A DNA stretch of 19,269 nt from DASQEH01 sp038237745 (GTDB lineage Bacteria > Actinomycetota > Actinomycetes > Propionibacteriales > Nocardioidaceae), in NCBI GenBank assembly GCA_038237745.1, contig JBBRYJ010000020.1, positions 1-19,269 on the forward strand, in the 5' to 3' direction. The position numbers and the translations under genes were made by a program. Positions 1 through 7,854 of this stretch are shown here, in pieces. The notes below the pieces were generated by a model that was not told where the DNA came from, did not search any database, and saw only the letters and a list, made by a program, of their open reading frames with translations. Position 1 is the first letter of the stretch. The number at the start of each line of letters is the position of its first letter.

Positions 1-73
1 CCCGTCCGCCAGGACACCAACCAGGAACACCAACGTGGAGACCACCGGCCAGCCCGGTCACACACCCATGCCC

Positions 74-556
74 TCAACCCGGCAACGACTCCGCCACCGC
101 CCCTTGAGCCTCAGCCATCAACGGACGGTGGATCCGGGCTTCGCCGTCCAACAGCTCGTAGCTGCTTCCCGGAGGATCGACGAGGTGCTCCATCGTGTAG
201 TCCCCCGCCCGGGCGCTGGCGAGCTCTTGTCGCTGGCACACCACGGGTGTACCGGCCAAGAGTGCGTTGCCGCCGCAGTGGTCGAAGTGCAGGTGGCAGT
301 TCACGACGATGTCGACCTGGTCAGGGGACACGCCCCGCGATGCCAGCGCTAGGTGGAGCGGTACGCGTTGCGGACGGTACCAAGACTCCGTCTCGGCGTC
401 GCCCTCCCCCATACCGGTGTCCAGCAGTACGAGCCCGCGATCGTGTCGGACCAGGTAGCCGTAGACAGCCTCCACCCGTGGCTGCCCCGTGGCCGTCTCC
501 TCCGCGGGTCGGACGAAGGTTCCGAGGAAGAGTCTCGCAACCGCGTCGGTCCGCAT
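74..556 (-). CDS. MBL-fold metallo-hydrolase, N-terminal part (probably truncated or frameshifted)
   Basis: This 160-residue frame starts at an ATG and carries the metallo-beta-lactamase fold signature: LVLLDTGMG, then NCHLHFDHCGG (HxHxDH, the first zinc-ligand cluster) near residues 85-97. The N-terminal layout resembles the AHL-lactonase-like and related MBL hydrolases, which hydrolyse esters or lactones with two metal ions. Those proteins are usually about 230-280 residues long. Here the frame stops about 25 residues after LLDGEARI, before the second-half ligands (the usual PGHxPGH histidine, bridging aspartate and last histidine). The window edge is only 73 bases further, so I cannot tell whether a frameshift near base 75-110 is followed by the rest of the gene. 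The substrate is unknown. It is co-directional with the MFS gene upstream, with a 184-bp gap holding no visible gene, and no clear ribosome binding site precedes the ATG. Confidence 0.6.
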   Translation of the reverse strand: MRTDAVARLFLGTFVRPAEETATGQPRVEAVYGYLVRHDRGLVLLDTGMGEGDAETESWYRPQRVPLHLALASRGVSPDQVDIVVNCHLHFDHCGGNALLAGTPVVCQRQELASARAGDYTMEHLVDPPGSSYELLDGEARIHRPLMAEAQGAVAESLPG

Positions 557-740
557 GACGGCAACCTACGCACCGGGTGCTCCGGTGTCAGGTCGAAGCG
601 CCCAGCCGTTCAGCAATGTGCTCGACGTCCAAAGTCCCGTCAGCACCCTTCATGACGAGTTCGAACGGCGCCCTGCGACAGCGTCAGTGCGGAACCTTCA
701 GATCGAGGAAGACGACTGCGGCGAGTCAGTCCGTGGCTTG

Positions 741-2078
741 TCACTCTCCAGGCGTCGTGGCCAGGCCGGCGGCCTGAGAGGCTGCCTCCCGAAGCGTGCG
801 CTCCCGGACGGCGTGCTCGTCGGTGCGGGCGTCGTACGACCAGAAGCCCCGCAACAGGCTCGCGGTGATCGCTACGCCACCCACGCACAGCACACCGCCG
901 CTGGCTATCGCCCCGCGAACACTCCAGACGTCGGCGACCAGGCCCGAGCGCACCTGTCCACCCATAGGCCCGAGACTGTAGGACAGCATCTCGATGCCGG
1001 CGAGTCTTCCTCGCATCGAGTCCGGGATCGTCTGGTTCCAGATGGTGGACCGGAAGATCCCGCTGACCATGTCGGCGGCGCCGGCGGCAACGAGCGCGAG
1101 CAGTGCCCACCAGACGTTGGGCGACACGCCGACGAGCCCGATCGAGCCACCCCAGACCACGGCGGAGATGACCACCGCTCGTCCGTGGTGATGCACCCGT
1201 GAGGTCCAACCCGACGTCGCGGTAACGAGGAGGCTACCGATGCTCTCAGCCGAGTACAGCAGTCCCAGCATCGCCGGCGCCTGAAACACCTGTGTGGCGA
1301 GCGCCGGGAACAGCACGATCGGCATGGCCATCAGCATCGCCACGATGTCCACTACGTAGGTTCCGAGGAGGTCTCGTCGCCCCACGGCGTACCGGAGCCC
1401 GTCGACGATGCCGGACAGGCTCGGTGGGTTCGACCTGTCGGTGGCGGGATACGGCCGCATGAGCGAGAAGAGGGCGGCGGCCACGGCGAGCCCAGTCACG
1501 TCGACCGCATAGCACCACCCCACGCCCGCGAACTGGATCAGCACGCCCCCGATCGTCGGCCCTACCAGCACGCTTGCGTCGCGTCCCAGAGACGAGACCG
1601 CGCTCGCCGCCGGAAGCAGGTCGTGCCGTACGGTCCGAGGCACGAGCGCCTCACGGGAGGGTCTTTGCAGGGACTGCGCGGCGGCCAGCAGGCCGCCGAT
1701 CATGTAGATCAGCCACACCCTCGGACTCGCCACGACGGAGTTGGCGAGCAGGACGGTCGTCAGCACGACCTGGGCGACGCCGGTGGCCACGAGCAGCATG
1801 CGGCGGTCGGCGTGGTCGGCCAACGCACCGCCGTATAGGCCGAAGACGACGAGCGGCACCAGCTCGACGATGCCGAGGGCTCCGACCGCGAAGTTCGAGT
1901 GGGTGAGGTGGTACAGCTGGTAGGGGACGGCGACGTAGGACACCATGCCGCCCAGATAGAAGATTGTGCCGCCGTAGAACAACAGTCGGAAGTCGCGGGA
2001 CTCCCGCAGCGGTGTGGTGTCGAGCCGCAGCCTCGACGCGCGCTCTCGCCAGCTCACCGCGCCAGGGTCGCAGAGCAA
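741..2078 (-). CDS. MFS transporter (DHA3/EntS-like exporter)
   Basis: This is a 445-residue membrane protein of the major facilitator superfamily with about 12 hydrophobic segments. The start RESRDFRLLFYGGTIFYLGG and the loop GLYGGALADHADRRMLL (the A-motif between TM2 and TM3, near residues 80-97) are typical of the MFS_3/EntS-like group of proton-coupled exporters. QSLQRPSREALVPRTV and GPTIGGVLI also fit this group. It probably exports a small hydrophobic compound or siderophore-like molecule, but the substrate cannot be read from the sequence. The start is uncertain: a TTG at 2078 has GGAG about 6 bases upstream, while a GTG at 2057 gives a protein seven residues shorter. The gene begins 18 bases after the methyltransferase stop on the same strand, so the two may be co-transcribed. 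Confidence 0.85.
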   Translation of the reverse strand: MLCDPGAVSWRERASRLRLDTTPLRESRDFRLLFYGGTIFYLGGMVSYVAVPYQLYHLTHSNFAVGALGIVELVPLVVFGLYGGALADHADRRMLLVATGVAQVVLTTVLLANSVVASPRVWLIYMIGGLLAAAQSLQRPSREALVPRTVRHDLLPAASAVSSLGRDASVLVGPTIGGVLIQFAGVGWCYAVDVTGLAVAAALFSLMRPYPATDRSNPPSLSGIVDGLRYAVGRRDLLGTYVVDIVAMLMAMPIVLFPALATQVFQAPAMLGLLYSAESIGSLLVTATSGWTSRVHHHGRAVVISAVVWGGSIGLVGVSPNVWWALLALVAAGAADMVSGIFRSTIWNQTIPDSMRGRLAGIEMLSYSLGPMGGQVRSGLVADVWSVRGAIASGGVLCVGGVAITASLLRGFWSYDARTDEHAVRERTLREAASQAAGLATTPGE

Positions 2079-2096
2079 GACCGGCTCCGCCAGCAG

Positions 2097-2855
2097 TTAA
2101 GGGCGAGCGCGCACGCACCAGGCCGAGGCGGCGACCTCGAACGGGGCGGACGGTAAAAGTTCCGCGCATCGGACCCGCAGGACATCGCGCCCAGCCTGGT
2201 CCAGTTCGTTGACGTAGGCACCGGCCGGCCCGACGCCCAGCGTGAACGGCTCCCACCAGTCGGCGAACGTCGCGAACCCCACGGTGACCGTTAAAGTCGT
2301 CGACTCGATGTGCGTCATACTGGCCGCTTCGCACAGCTCCGCTAGGTGACCCTCTCGAGTGCCGGCGAGACGGGCTTCGCCGCTTGACGCCGGATCGATG
2401 TCGTTCACGGCCCGCCAGAACGTACTGAGAGGACCGCTGCCTCCGGCGTGGTCCCACACGGCAGCGGCAACCCGGCCCCCCGGACGGGTGACCCGAGCCA
2501 TCTCCGCCAGTCCTTCGACCGGATCGCTCATGAAGTGCACGACGAGCTGAGCCAGGGCAAAGTCGAAGGAGTGGTCGGGAAACGGGAGGTGCTCGGCGGC
2601 GCAGGAATGCACTTCGACGTCCGTGAATCGTGCACGCACCGCCGAGACGAACGAGGGGGACGGATCTATCGCCGCGACGCAGTCCGCGCCCAGACGTGAC
2701 ACGAGTTCGGCAGTCAGTGCTCCCGGCCCGCACCCGACGTCCAGCGCGCGACTACCGGCCCGAACATCGACGAGATCTGCGAAATGGACGGCTAAGGGCT
2801 CTGAGAACCGACCCATGAACCGGGTGTAGGCATCGGGTGCGACGTCGAAGGTCAC
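2097..2855 (-). CDS. class I SAM-dependent methyltransferase
   Basis: The protein is about 252 residues long and fits the Methyltransf_11/UbiE-like class I family. Motif I, ALDVGCGPGALTAEL, lies near residues 36-50. An acidic strand end (AAIDPSP) follows for ribose binding, then AAEHLPFPDHSFDFALAQ (motifs II/III) and RVTRPGGRVAAAVWD (motif post-III). The opening DVAPDAYTRFMGRFSEPLA is the usual N-terminus of this group. For that reason I placed the start at GTG 2855 (TTG 2858 is equally possible) rather than at an in-frame start 78 codons upstream, which would overlap the kinase gene and adds residues with no family resemblance. The substrate is unknown. It follows the kinase gene with a 112-bp gap and precedes the MFS gene by 18 bases. 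Confidence 0.8.
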   Translation of the reverse strand: MTFDVAPDAYTRFMGRFSEPLAVHFADLVDVRAGSRALDVGCGPGALTAELVSRLGADCVAAIDPSPSFVSAVRARFTDVEVHSCAAEHLPFPDHSFDFALAQLVVHFMSDPVEGLAEMARVTRPGGRVAAAVWDHAGGSGPLSTFWRAVNDIDPASSGEARLAGTREGHLAELCEAASMTHIESTTLTVTVGFATFADWWEPFTLGVGPAGAYVNELDQAGRDVLRVRCAELLPSAPFEVAASAWCVRARP

Positions 2856-2967
2856 CAAGGGAATATATGCGAGAAGGCCGAACACATCTGGCTCGCAAGG
2901 TGCCGCACCTGCCCTCGAGACCTTCGACAGCCCCGCCCTGAACCTCCGCCCGAGCAAGGGAGCCCAG

Positions 2968-3750
2968 TCAGCGCATCCGGCGAATTGCTTCCTCGATCCG
3001 GCGCACCCAGCCCCTTGCCTCATCAGAGCCGAGGGAAGTGTCGGCCAGAGACAGGATCGCCTGCGAAGAGGCGGCGGGTAGCGCCTCAACGAGATGCGCA
3101 GCTTGCCCGAAAGCGGAGATGGTCTCGTCCCAAAGCGCCGGATCGACAGATGAGACCAGGAGCCAGGCCAGATCGCCGACGCCCGGTCCGACCCCGACGT
3201 CCTCCCAGTCGAGCAGCGCTACCTCTCCCGAAGCACTGGTCCTGAGGTTGAGCAGGGAAGCGTCTCCGTGCACGAGCGTTGCTGGGCCAGCCGTCGCTGC
3301 GAGCCTCTCGACAACGGGGATGCGGCCGACCAGTCGCTCACCGAGATCTCGCAGTGGTGTTGTGCACTCCGGTCTGATGCTGATGGCCGGCCAGGTGCCG
3401 TCGAAGTAGCTGCCGACAACGTCAGCAGCCTCGCCGGGCTTGCGTAGCCAAGGCCACCGAGTGCACGCAATGCCTTGCCACCTGTCGTGCATGCCCGCCA
3501 GTACCCGGGCCGCTTCCGTTGGCTTGGCCCCTGGCCGCCAGTCGGAAAGGTCCTCGAGCCAGAGAAGGGTCGCCCCTGCGTCATCTTCCGCTTTCAGGCA
3601 TTCAGGGACACGGACTCCGATCACCGGAGCAATCTCACGATAGAACCGAACCTCGGCGACGAACATCTGCAGTACGTCCGGTATGGAACCCGGGTCCGGA
3701 CGCTCCCGTCGCTTCACGAACGGCTTCGTGGAATCTGAGCTCACCGGCAT
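2968..3750 (-). CDS. aminoglycoside phosphotransferase (APH/choline kinase-like) family protein
   Basis: The protein is about 260 residues with the protein-kinase-like fold of the APH family. It has PFVKR near the start (candidate ATP-anchoring lysine), then EVRFYREIAP and LLWLEDL (hinge). LVHGDASLLNL is the catalytic HGDxxxxN loop and LLDWEDVGVGPGVGDLAWLL carries the metal-binding DWE/D motif. It would transfer phosphate from ATP to a small hydroxylated substrate. Resistance to an aminoglycoside is possible but not shown, since many such proteins act on other metabolites. The start is uncertain. The open frame extends to 4041, but that part is antisense to the csoR promoter and gene, so I chose ATG 3750. 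Residues just upstream (CFHAVQGEELDD, FHAW) look kinase-like, so the true start may lie slightly upstream. Confidence 0.75.
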   Translation of the reverse strand: MPVSSDSTKPFVKRRERPDPGSIPDVLQMFVAEVRFYREIAPVIGVRVPECLKAEDDAGATLLWLEDLSDWRPGAKPTEAARVLAGMHDRWQGIACTRWPWLRKPGEAADVVGSYFDGTWPAISIRPECTTPLRDLGERLVGRIPVVERLAATAGPATLVHGDASLLNLRTSASGEVALLDWEDVGVGPGVGDLAWLLVSSVDPALWDETISAFGQAAHLVEALPAASSQAILSLADTSLGSDEARGWVRRIEEAIRRMR

Positions 3751-3937
3751 CCACGCGTGAAAGTGCTGCGGGTCATCGAGCTCCTCTCCCTGGACGGCGT
3801 GAAAGCACGTGCCGGCCGGCCTCGACCACGATACCGACGGCGCACCCTGTGACTGAAGACCCGCCGTACTTCGGAGTGCGACCTCGCCGGCCGACCCCCG
3901 GGATGGGGGTTCTCGACCAGCCAGCGCACGCTGGCAA

Positions 3938-4000
3938 TTGGCCCCTATACCCCCTCCGGGTACTATGGACTCAGCTCGGTACGTCCATGAATCGCGGAGG
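3938..4000 (+). promoter_or_regulatory. csoR promoter with CsoR-type operator, and csoR ribosome binding site
   Basis: A candidate -35 TTGGCC (3938-3943) and -10 TACTAT (3961-3966) are separated by 17 bases. The spacer and the first bases of the -10 are occupied by a perfect-arm dyad, TACCC-CCTCC-GGGTA, at 3948-3962. TACCC/GGGTA-type GC-rich dyads are the known targets of CsoR copper repressors, and this position would block RNA polymerase. A strong Shine-Dalgarno GGAGG at 3996-4000 lies 8 bases before the csoR ATG. The promoter assignment rests on motif similarity only. No second copy of the dyad was noticed elsewhere in the window. Confidence 0.6.
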
Positions 4001-4008
4001 AACGGCAA

Positions 4009-4302
4009 ATGGAAAACAAGGCTCCCGGTTATGTCCCCCACAAGGCGGCTCTCTTGAAGCGCCTACGCCGTGTCGAGGGCCAGGTCCGGGGAATCGAGCG
4101 CATGGTCGACTCCGACACCTACTGCATCGACGTCCTGACTCAGGTTTCCGCCGCAACACGGGCGCTGGAGTCGGTCGCGTTGCTGCTGGTCGAGGAGCAT
4201 CTCGGCCACTGCATCGCCGATGCGATCCAGGCTGGCGGCGATGAGGCAGACGCAAAGGTCAAGGAAGCCTCAGCCGCCATCGCCCGCCTCGTTCGGTCTT
4301 GA
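4009..4302 (+). CDS. csoR: CsoR-family copper-sensing transcriptional repressor
   Basis: This is a 97-residue all-alpha repressor of the CsoR/RcnR family. The N-terminal HKAALLKRLRRVEGQVRGIE is the family signature. The Cu(I)-binding triad is intact: Cys39 (in YCIDVL), His64 (in EEHL) and Cys68 (in GHC). The spacings of 25 and 4 match those of characterised CsoR proteins (Cys-His-Cys). Apo-CsoR binds GC-rich dyads, and Cu(I) binding releases the DNA. A fitting dyad lies in its own promoter, so it probably autoregulates the csoR-copZ-copA unit. The start is fixed by GGAGG at the right spacing. copZ follows 29 bases downstream, consistent with one operon. A nickel/cobalt (RcnR) or persulfide (CstR) sensor is less likely given the ligand set and the CopA neighbour. 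Confidence 0.93.
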   Translation: MENKAPGYVPHKAALLKRLRRVEGQVRGIERMVDSDTYCIDVLTQVSAATRALESVALLLVEEHLGHCIADAIQAGGDEADAKVKEASAAIARLVRS

Positions 4303-4331
4303 TCCGACTCTTCTGCAAAGGGGAAACGCGC

Positions 4332-4562
4332 ATGAGCACAGCGACCACCTACCTCGTCGAGGGAATGACGTGCGGGCACTGTGTCGCGGCGGTATCCGGC
4401 GGGCTGCGGGAGATCCCCGGAGTCGACGAAGTCAGCATCGAGCTCGTTGCGGAGGGAACGTCACGCGTCCGGGTCGCCAGCAACGACGCGTTGTCGGAGT
4501 CGTCGGTGTCTGCGGCGATCGACGAGGCCGGCGGCTACCGGTTGGTGGGTGTCGCCGCCTAG
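4332..4562 (+). CDS. copZ: CopZ-like copper chaperone (heavy-metal-associated domain)
   Basis: The 76-residue protein is a single HMA domain of ferredoxin-like fold. The Cu(I)-binding motif is MTCGHC (Cys14 and Cys17), followed by the helix CVAAVSGGLREIPGV and the usual VRVASND... AIDEAGY-type ending. It would carry Cu(I) in the cytosol and hand it to the N-terminal domain of CopA or to CsoR. The start is ATG 4332, preceded by an AAAGGGGAAA ribosome binding site. An upstream in-frame start at 4299 would overlap the csoR stop and adds residues outside the domain. It lies between csoR and copA on the same strand. Confidence 0.92.
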   Translation: MSTATTYLVEGMTCGHCVAAVSGGLREIPGVDEVSIELVAEGTSRVRVASNDALSESSVSAAIDEAGGYRLVGVAA

Positions 4563-4620
4563 ATCGTCCAGCCGTGCCTGTCCGCAGGATCAGTCGACCA
4601 GTTCGAGGGGCCTCAGCAAC

Positions 4621-6927
4621 GTGACCACAATTCCCGACCGAAGCGTCGTTGCCGACCGCACAGTCGACTTGACCATCGGCGGGATGACGTGCGCGTCATG
4701 TGCCGCCCGGGTCGAGAAGAGGCTCAACAAGATGGATGGGGTGTCCGCCACCGTCAACTACGCCACGGAGAAGGCGTCGGTGTCGTTCCCCGCCTCGGTG
4801 ACTCCGAAGCAGCTGGTGGAGGCCGTCGAGGCCACGGGCTACACAGCTCTACTACCACCCCTTCCGGAAGACGGCGCAGCGGGGGTCGAGCAGGACTCGC
4901 ACGAAGTCGCGGCTCTGCGCCAGCGCCTTCTGATCTCGACCATGCTGGCACTGCCGGTCGTGGTGCTGGCCATGGTGCCTGCCTGGCAGTTCGACTACTG
5001 GCAGTGGCTGTCCTTGACGATGGCAACGCCCGTCGTGGTGTGGGGGGCCCTACCGTTTCACCGTGCCGCCTGGGCCAACGCGCGGCACCTGGCGGCCACC
5101 ATGGACACGCTGATCTCTCTGGGCGTCAGCGCGGCATACCTGTGGTCACTATGGGCCTTGTTCCTCGGCGATGCCGGCAAGGCGGGCATGCGCATGCAGT
5201 TTCAGCTGCTGGCACGTGGGTCGGGATCCAACGACATCTACCTCGAGGTGGCCTCGGCCGTCACCGTCTTCCTTCTGTCTGGTCGCTATCTGGAGGCGCG
5301 GGCCAAGACCCGGTCCGGGTCGGCCCTCCGCGCCCTGTTGGCGATGGGTGCGAAGGATGTCGCCATCCTTTTCGACTCGCCGGGTGGCCTGGTCGAGACG
5401 AGGATCCCGATCGGTCGGCTCAGCGTCGGCGACCGGTTCGTGGTGAGGCCCGGGGAGAAGATCGCCACCGATGGAGTGGTCGTGGAGGGAAGCTCCGCCA
5501 TCGACGCCTCGATGCTCACGGGTGAGTCCGTTCCGGTCGAGGTCGCGGTAGGAGACAGCGTCGTGGGAGCGACCGTGAATGCCGGCGGGCGCCTGGTCGT
5601 ACGGGCAGCCCGAGTCGGCAACGAGACCCAGCTCGCCCAGATGGCGCGGCTCGTGGAGCAGGCGCAGAGCGGCAAAGCCACGGTGCAACGGCTGGCCGAC
5701 CGGGTCTCGGCGAAGTTCGTCCCCGGCGTCATCGCACTGGCCGGGCTCACTATCCTCGGGTGGCTCAGCACCGGCCACGGCCTCGCTGAGGGTTTCACTG
5801 CTTCCGTCGCCGTCTTGATCATCGCCTGCCCGTGCGCCCTGGGACTGGCCACCCCGACCGCCCTTCTCGTCGGCACCGGACGCGGGGCGCAGCTCGGCAT
5901 CCTCATCAAGGGACCGCAGGTCCTCGAGTCGACCCGGCTGGTGGACACCGTGGTGATGGACAAGACCGGGACCGTCACGACCGGGAGGATGACTCTGGTC
6001 GGCGTCCGACCGGTTGGCGGTGTGTCGGTTGACCGGCTGCTGCTTCTCGGCGCTTCGGTCGAGAACGCATCGGAGCACCCCCTGGCCAGAGCCGTGGTCG
6101 AAGGTGCCACCGCCCGCCTCGACCGGAGACTCTCCGAGGTCACGAGGTTCACCAACGCCGCGGGCCTAGGCGTTTCCGGAGTCGTGCAGGGTCACGCAGT
6201 CGTCGCCGGTAGGCGTCGCTGGCTCGCCGACAGGTGGGGACTTCAGGCACCTCCGGAACTGGCGGCCTTCGCCGACGAGGCAGAGGCCGCTGGCCGAACG
6301 ACTGTCTGGATTGGCTGGGAAGGCACCCTGACCGGAGTGCTCGTTGTCGGCGACACGATCAAGCCCACCTCAGCGGCCGCTGTCGGCGAGCTTCGAAGGC
6401 TAGGTCTGCGCCCGATACTTCTAACCGGCGACAACCGCCGCGCCGCCGAGGCGATCGGCGCCGAGCTCGGGGTCGACGAGGTTATCGCCCAAGTCCTGCC
6501 TCAGGAGAAGGTCGCCGTGGTGGAGAGACTTCAGCAGCAGGGCCGGGTCGTGGCGATGGTGGGCGACGGGGTCAACGACGCCGGTGCGCTGGCGCAAGCC
6601 GACCTCGGCATAGCCATGGGCACGGGAAGCGATGTGGCGATCGAGGCTAGCGACCTCACCCTTGTTCGGGGCGACCTGATGGTGGTGGCCGACGCGATCC
6701 GCCTCTCGAGGGCCACCTTGTCCACGATCAAGGGGAACCTCGTCTGGGCCTTCGGCTACAACGTCGCCGCCCTGCCCTTGGCAGCCCTGGGCTTCCTCAA
6801 CCCTCTCATCGCAGGCGGCGCCATGGCTCTCAGCTCGGTGTTCGTGGTGTCGAACAGCCTGCGGTTGCGCCGGTTCACTGCCATTGCCGACCAATCGGCA
6901 GCGAGCAGGCAGGCAAGGCGGGCTTGA
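4621..6927 (+). CDS. copA: copper-translocating P-type ATPase CopA (P1B-1)
   Basis: The 768-residue Cu(I) exporter has one N-terminal metal-binding domain (GMTCASC, Cys24 and Cys27) and then a first transmembrane block from about residue 102. Further motifs are the actuator TGES (300-303), CPC in TM6 (403-405), phosphorylation site DKTGT with Asp447, nucleotide-binding HP (486-487) and hinge GDGVND (648-653). The Cu(I)-specific YN in TM7 (713-714) and MxxSS in TM8 (735-739) place it in P1B-1. The usual hinge GDGxNDAPAL reads GDGVNDAGAL here, with Gly655 in place of the near-invariant proline. GTG 4621 was chosen because the domain begins a few residues later and GAGGGG lies 10 bases upstream; the open frame continues upstream only as a copZ shadow. 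It is the third gene of the csoR operon and ends opposite the dsbA-like gene. Confidence 0.95.
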   Translation: MTTIPDRSVVADRTVDLTIGGMTCASCAARVEKRLNKMDGVSATVNYATEKASVSFPASVTPKQLVEAVEATGYTALLPPLPEDGAAGVEQDSHEVAALRQRLLISTMLALPVVVLAMVPAWQFDYWQWLSLTMATPVVVWGALPFHRAAWANARHLAATMDTLISLGVSAAYLWSLWALFLGDAGKAGMRMQFQLLARGSGSNDIYLEVASAVTVFLLSGRYLEARAKTRSGSALRALLAMGAKDVAILFDSPGGLVETRIPIGRLSVGDRFVVRPGEKIATDGVVVEGSSAIDASMLTGESVPVEVAVGDSVVGATVNAGGRLVVRAARVGNETQLAQMARLVEQAQSGKATVQRLADRVSAKFVPGVIALAGLTILGWLSTGHGLAEGFTASVAVLIIACPCALGLATPTALLVGTGRGAQLGILIKGPQVLESTRLVDTVVMDKTGTVTTGRMTLVGVRPVGGVSVDRLLLLGASVENASEHPLARAVVEGATARLDRRLSEVTRFTNAAGLGVSGVVQGHAVVAGRRRWLADRWGLQAPPELAAFADEAEAAGRTTVWIGWEGTLTGVLVVGDTIKPTSAAAVGELRRLGLRPILLTGDNRRAAEAIGAELGVDEVIAQVLPQEKVAVVERLQQQGRVVAMVGDGVNDAGALAQADLGIAMGTGSDVAIEASDLTLVRGDLMVVADAIRLSRATLSTIKGNLVWAFGYNVAALPLAALGFLNPLIAGGAMALSSVFVVSNSLRLRRFTAIADQSAASRQARRA

Positions 6928-7062
6928 TGCCGGCCAGGGACACCGAGACAGTACGCCGGAGGCCAGCGCGGCGACAGGTCCGTCACGCCACGGTGGGACG
7001 GTACGGACGTTCTCGCCAGCGGGCTTGGCTCCACTGAGGCGGACTCACGGGGCCAGCGATCT

Positions 7063-7854
7063 CTACTGCTGGGCGCTGACGGCGGCCACGGCCTGGTCGA
7101 CCAGCCCCTGGAAGCTGGTCGGCACTAGCGTCTGGCTCTCGCTGAGCTGAGCTCCGTCGAGCACCGCAGTCGGAGTGCCGTTGACTCCGTCTTTGCTGGA
7201 TTGGTCGGTGGCGTTGGCGACCCAGCCTCGGTAGGTGCCATTGGTGATACAGCGTTGAACGGTCGATGGCTGTGCGCCCGCTTGTGCTGCGAGGTCGGCG
7301 AGCTGGGAGTCGGGCAGCCCGTCGCCGCCCTCGGCCGGCTGGTTCGCGTACAGCAGGTCGTGGAACTTTCCGGCCGCCTTGGCGCCGGAGCTGTCGACGA
7401 CGCAGCCGAGCGCGTTCGCTGCCCTGGTGGAGTACTCGGTCCCGTTCGACAACCTGTCGAGGAACGAGATCGGGCGATACTCCACCTGCACAGTCCCCGC
7501 GCCGACCTGCTGGGCAAGGAACGTCGCGTTGCCCTTCTCGAACTGCCCGCAGACCGGACACATGAAGTCTTCGTACATGACCAGGCGGACCGGCGCGGTC
7601 GAGTCGCCACGGAGGAAGCCCTGTGAGCCGACCAGGTTGGCCGGAACTGCAGCGTCAGAGTTTCCACTCGTGTCTCGCCGTGACTGGGCGAAGACGGCAG
7701 CACCGATGATCACAGCCACCACGGCGGCGACCGCAGCGCCGACCAGAACCCGTCGGCGACGCTCCGCTTCTGCCTGTTGACGTCGCATCGCCGCAACTTT
7801 TGCGGCAGCGGCGGTCCGCTGTTCCTTCTTGCGCGACGACGGCTTGTTGCTCAC
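7063..7854 (-). CDS. DsbA-family thioredoxin-fold protein, membrane-anchored
   Basis: The protein is about 263 residues long. A lysine/arginine-rich cytoplasmic start is followed by one membrane anchor (about residues 36-57, VLVGAAVAAVVAVIIGAAVF) and an extracytoplasmic thioredoxin-like domain. The active site is CPVC (Cys99, Cys102) in VMYEDFMCPVCGQFE, and NGTPTAVLDG supplies the cis-proline. A second cysteine pair (GCVVD, RCITN) may form a structural disulfide. The architecture matches the actinobacterial DsbA_4/BdbD-like 'thioredoxin domain-containing' proteins that form or shuffle disulfides outside the membrane. The GTG start at 7854 overlaps the stop of the upstream mauE-like gene (GTGA), which implies translational coupling. 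It could reduce or oxidise thiols in copper-carrying or heme-carrying proteins, but the partner is not known. Confidence 0.88.
   Translation of the reverse strand: MSNKPSSRKKEQRTAAAAKVAAMRRQQAEAERRRRVLVGAAVAAVVAVIIGAAVFAQSRRDTSGNSDAAVPANLVGSQGFLRGDSTAPVRLVMYEDFMCPVCGQFEKGNATFLAQQVGAGTVQVEYRPISFLDRLSNGTEYSTRAANALGCVVDSSGAKAAGKFHDLLYANQPAEGGDGLPDSQLADLAAQAGAQPSTVQRCITNGTYRGWVANATDQSSKDGVNGTPTAVLDGAQLSESQTLVPTSFQGLVDQAVAAVSAQQ

Noticed and set aside
489..1202. Plus-strand frame opposite the MFS transporter
   Set aside because: It is antisense to a well-supported MFS protein and shows no domain or ribosome binding site.
1651..2733. 360-codon minus-strand frame overlapping the MFS and methyltransferase genes
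   Set aside because: It is out of frame with two clear genes on the same strand and has an Arg-rich composition without motifs.
5149..6155. Long minus-strand open frames opposite copA
   Set aside because: They lie antisense to a fully conserved CopA, have Arg/Ser/Gly/Asp-rich composition typical of GC-rich shadow frames, and show no domain.
6928..7062. Possible bidirectional terminator between copA and the dsbA-like gene
   Set aside because: GTCCGT and ACGGAC arms can be found, but the loop is long and there is no U-run, so the call is not supported.
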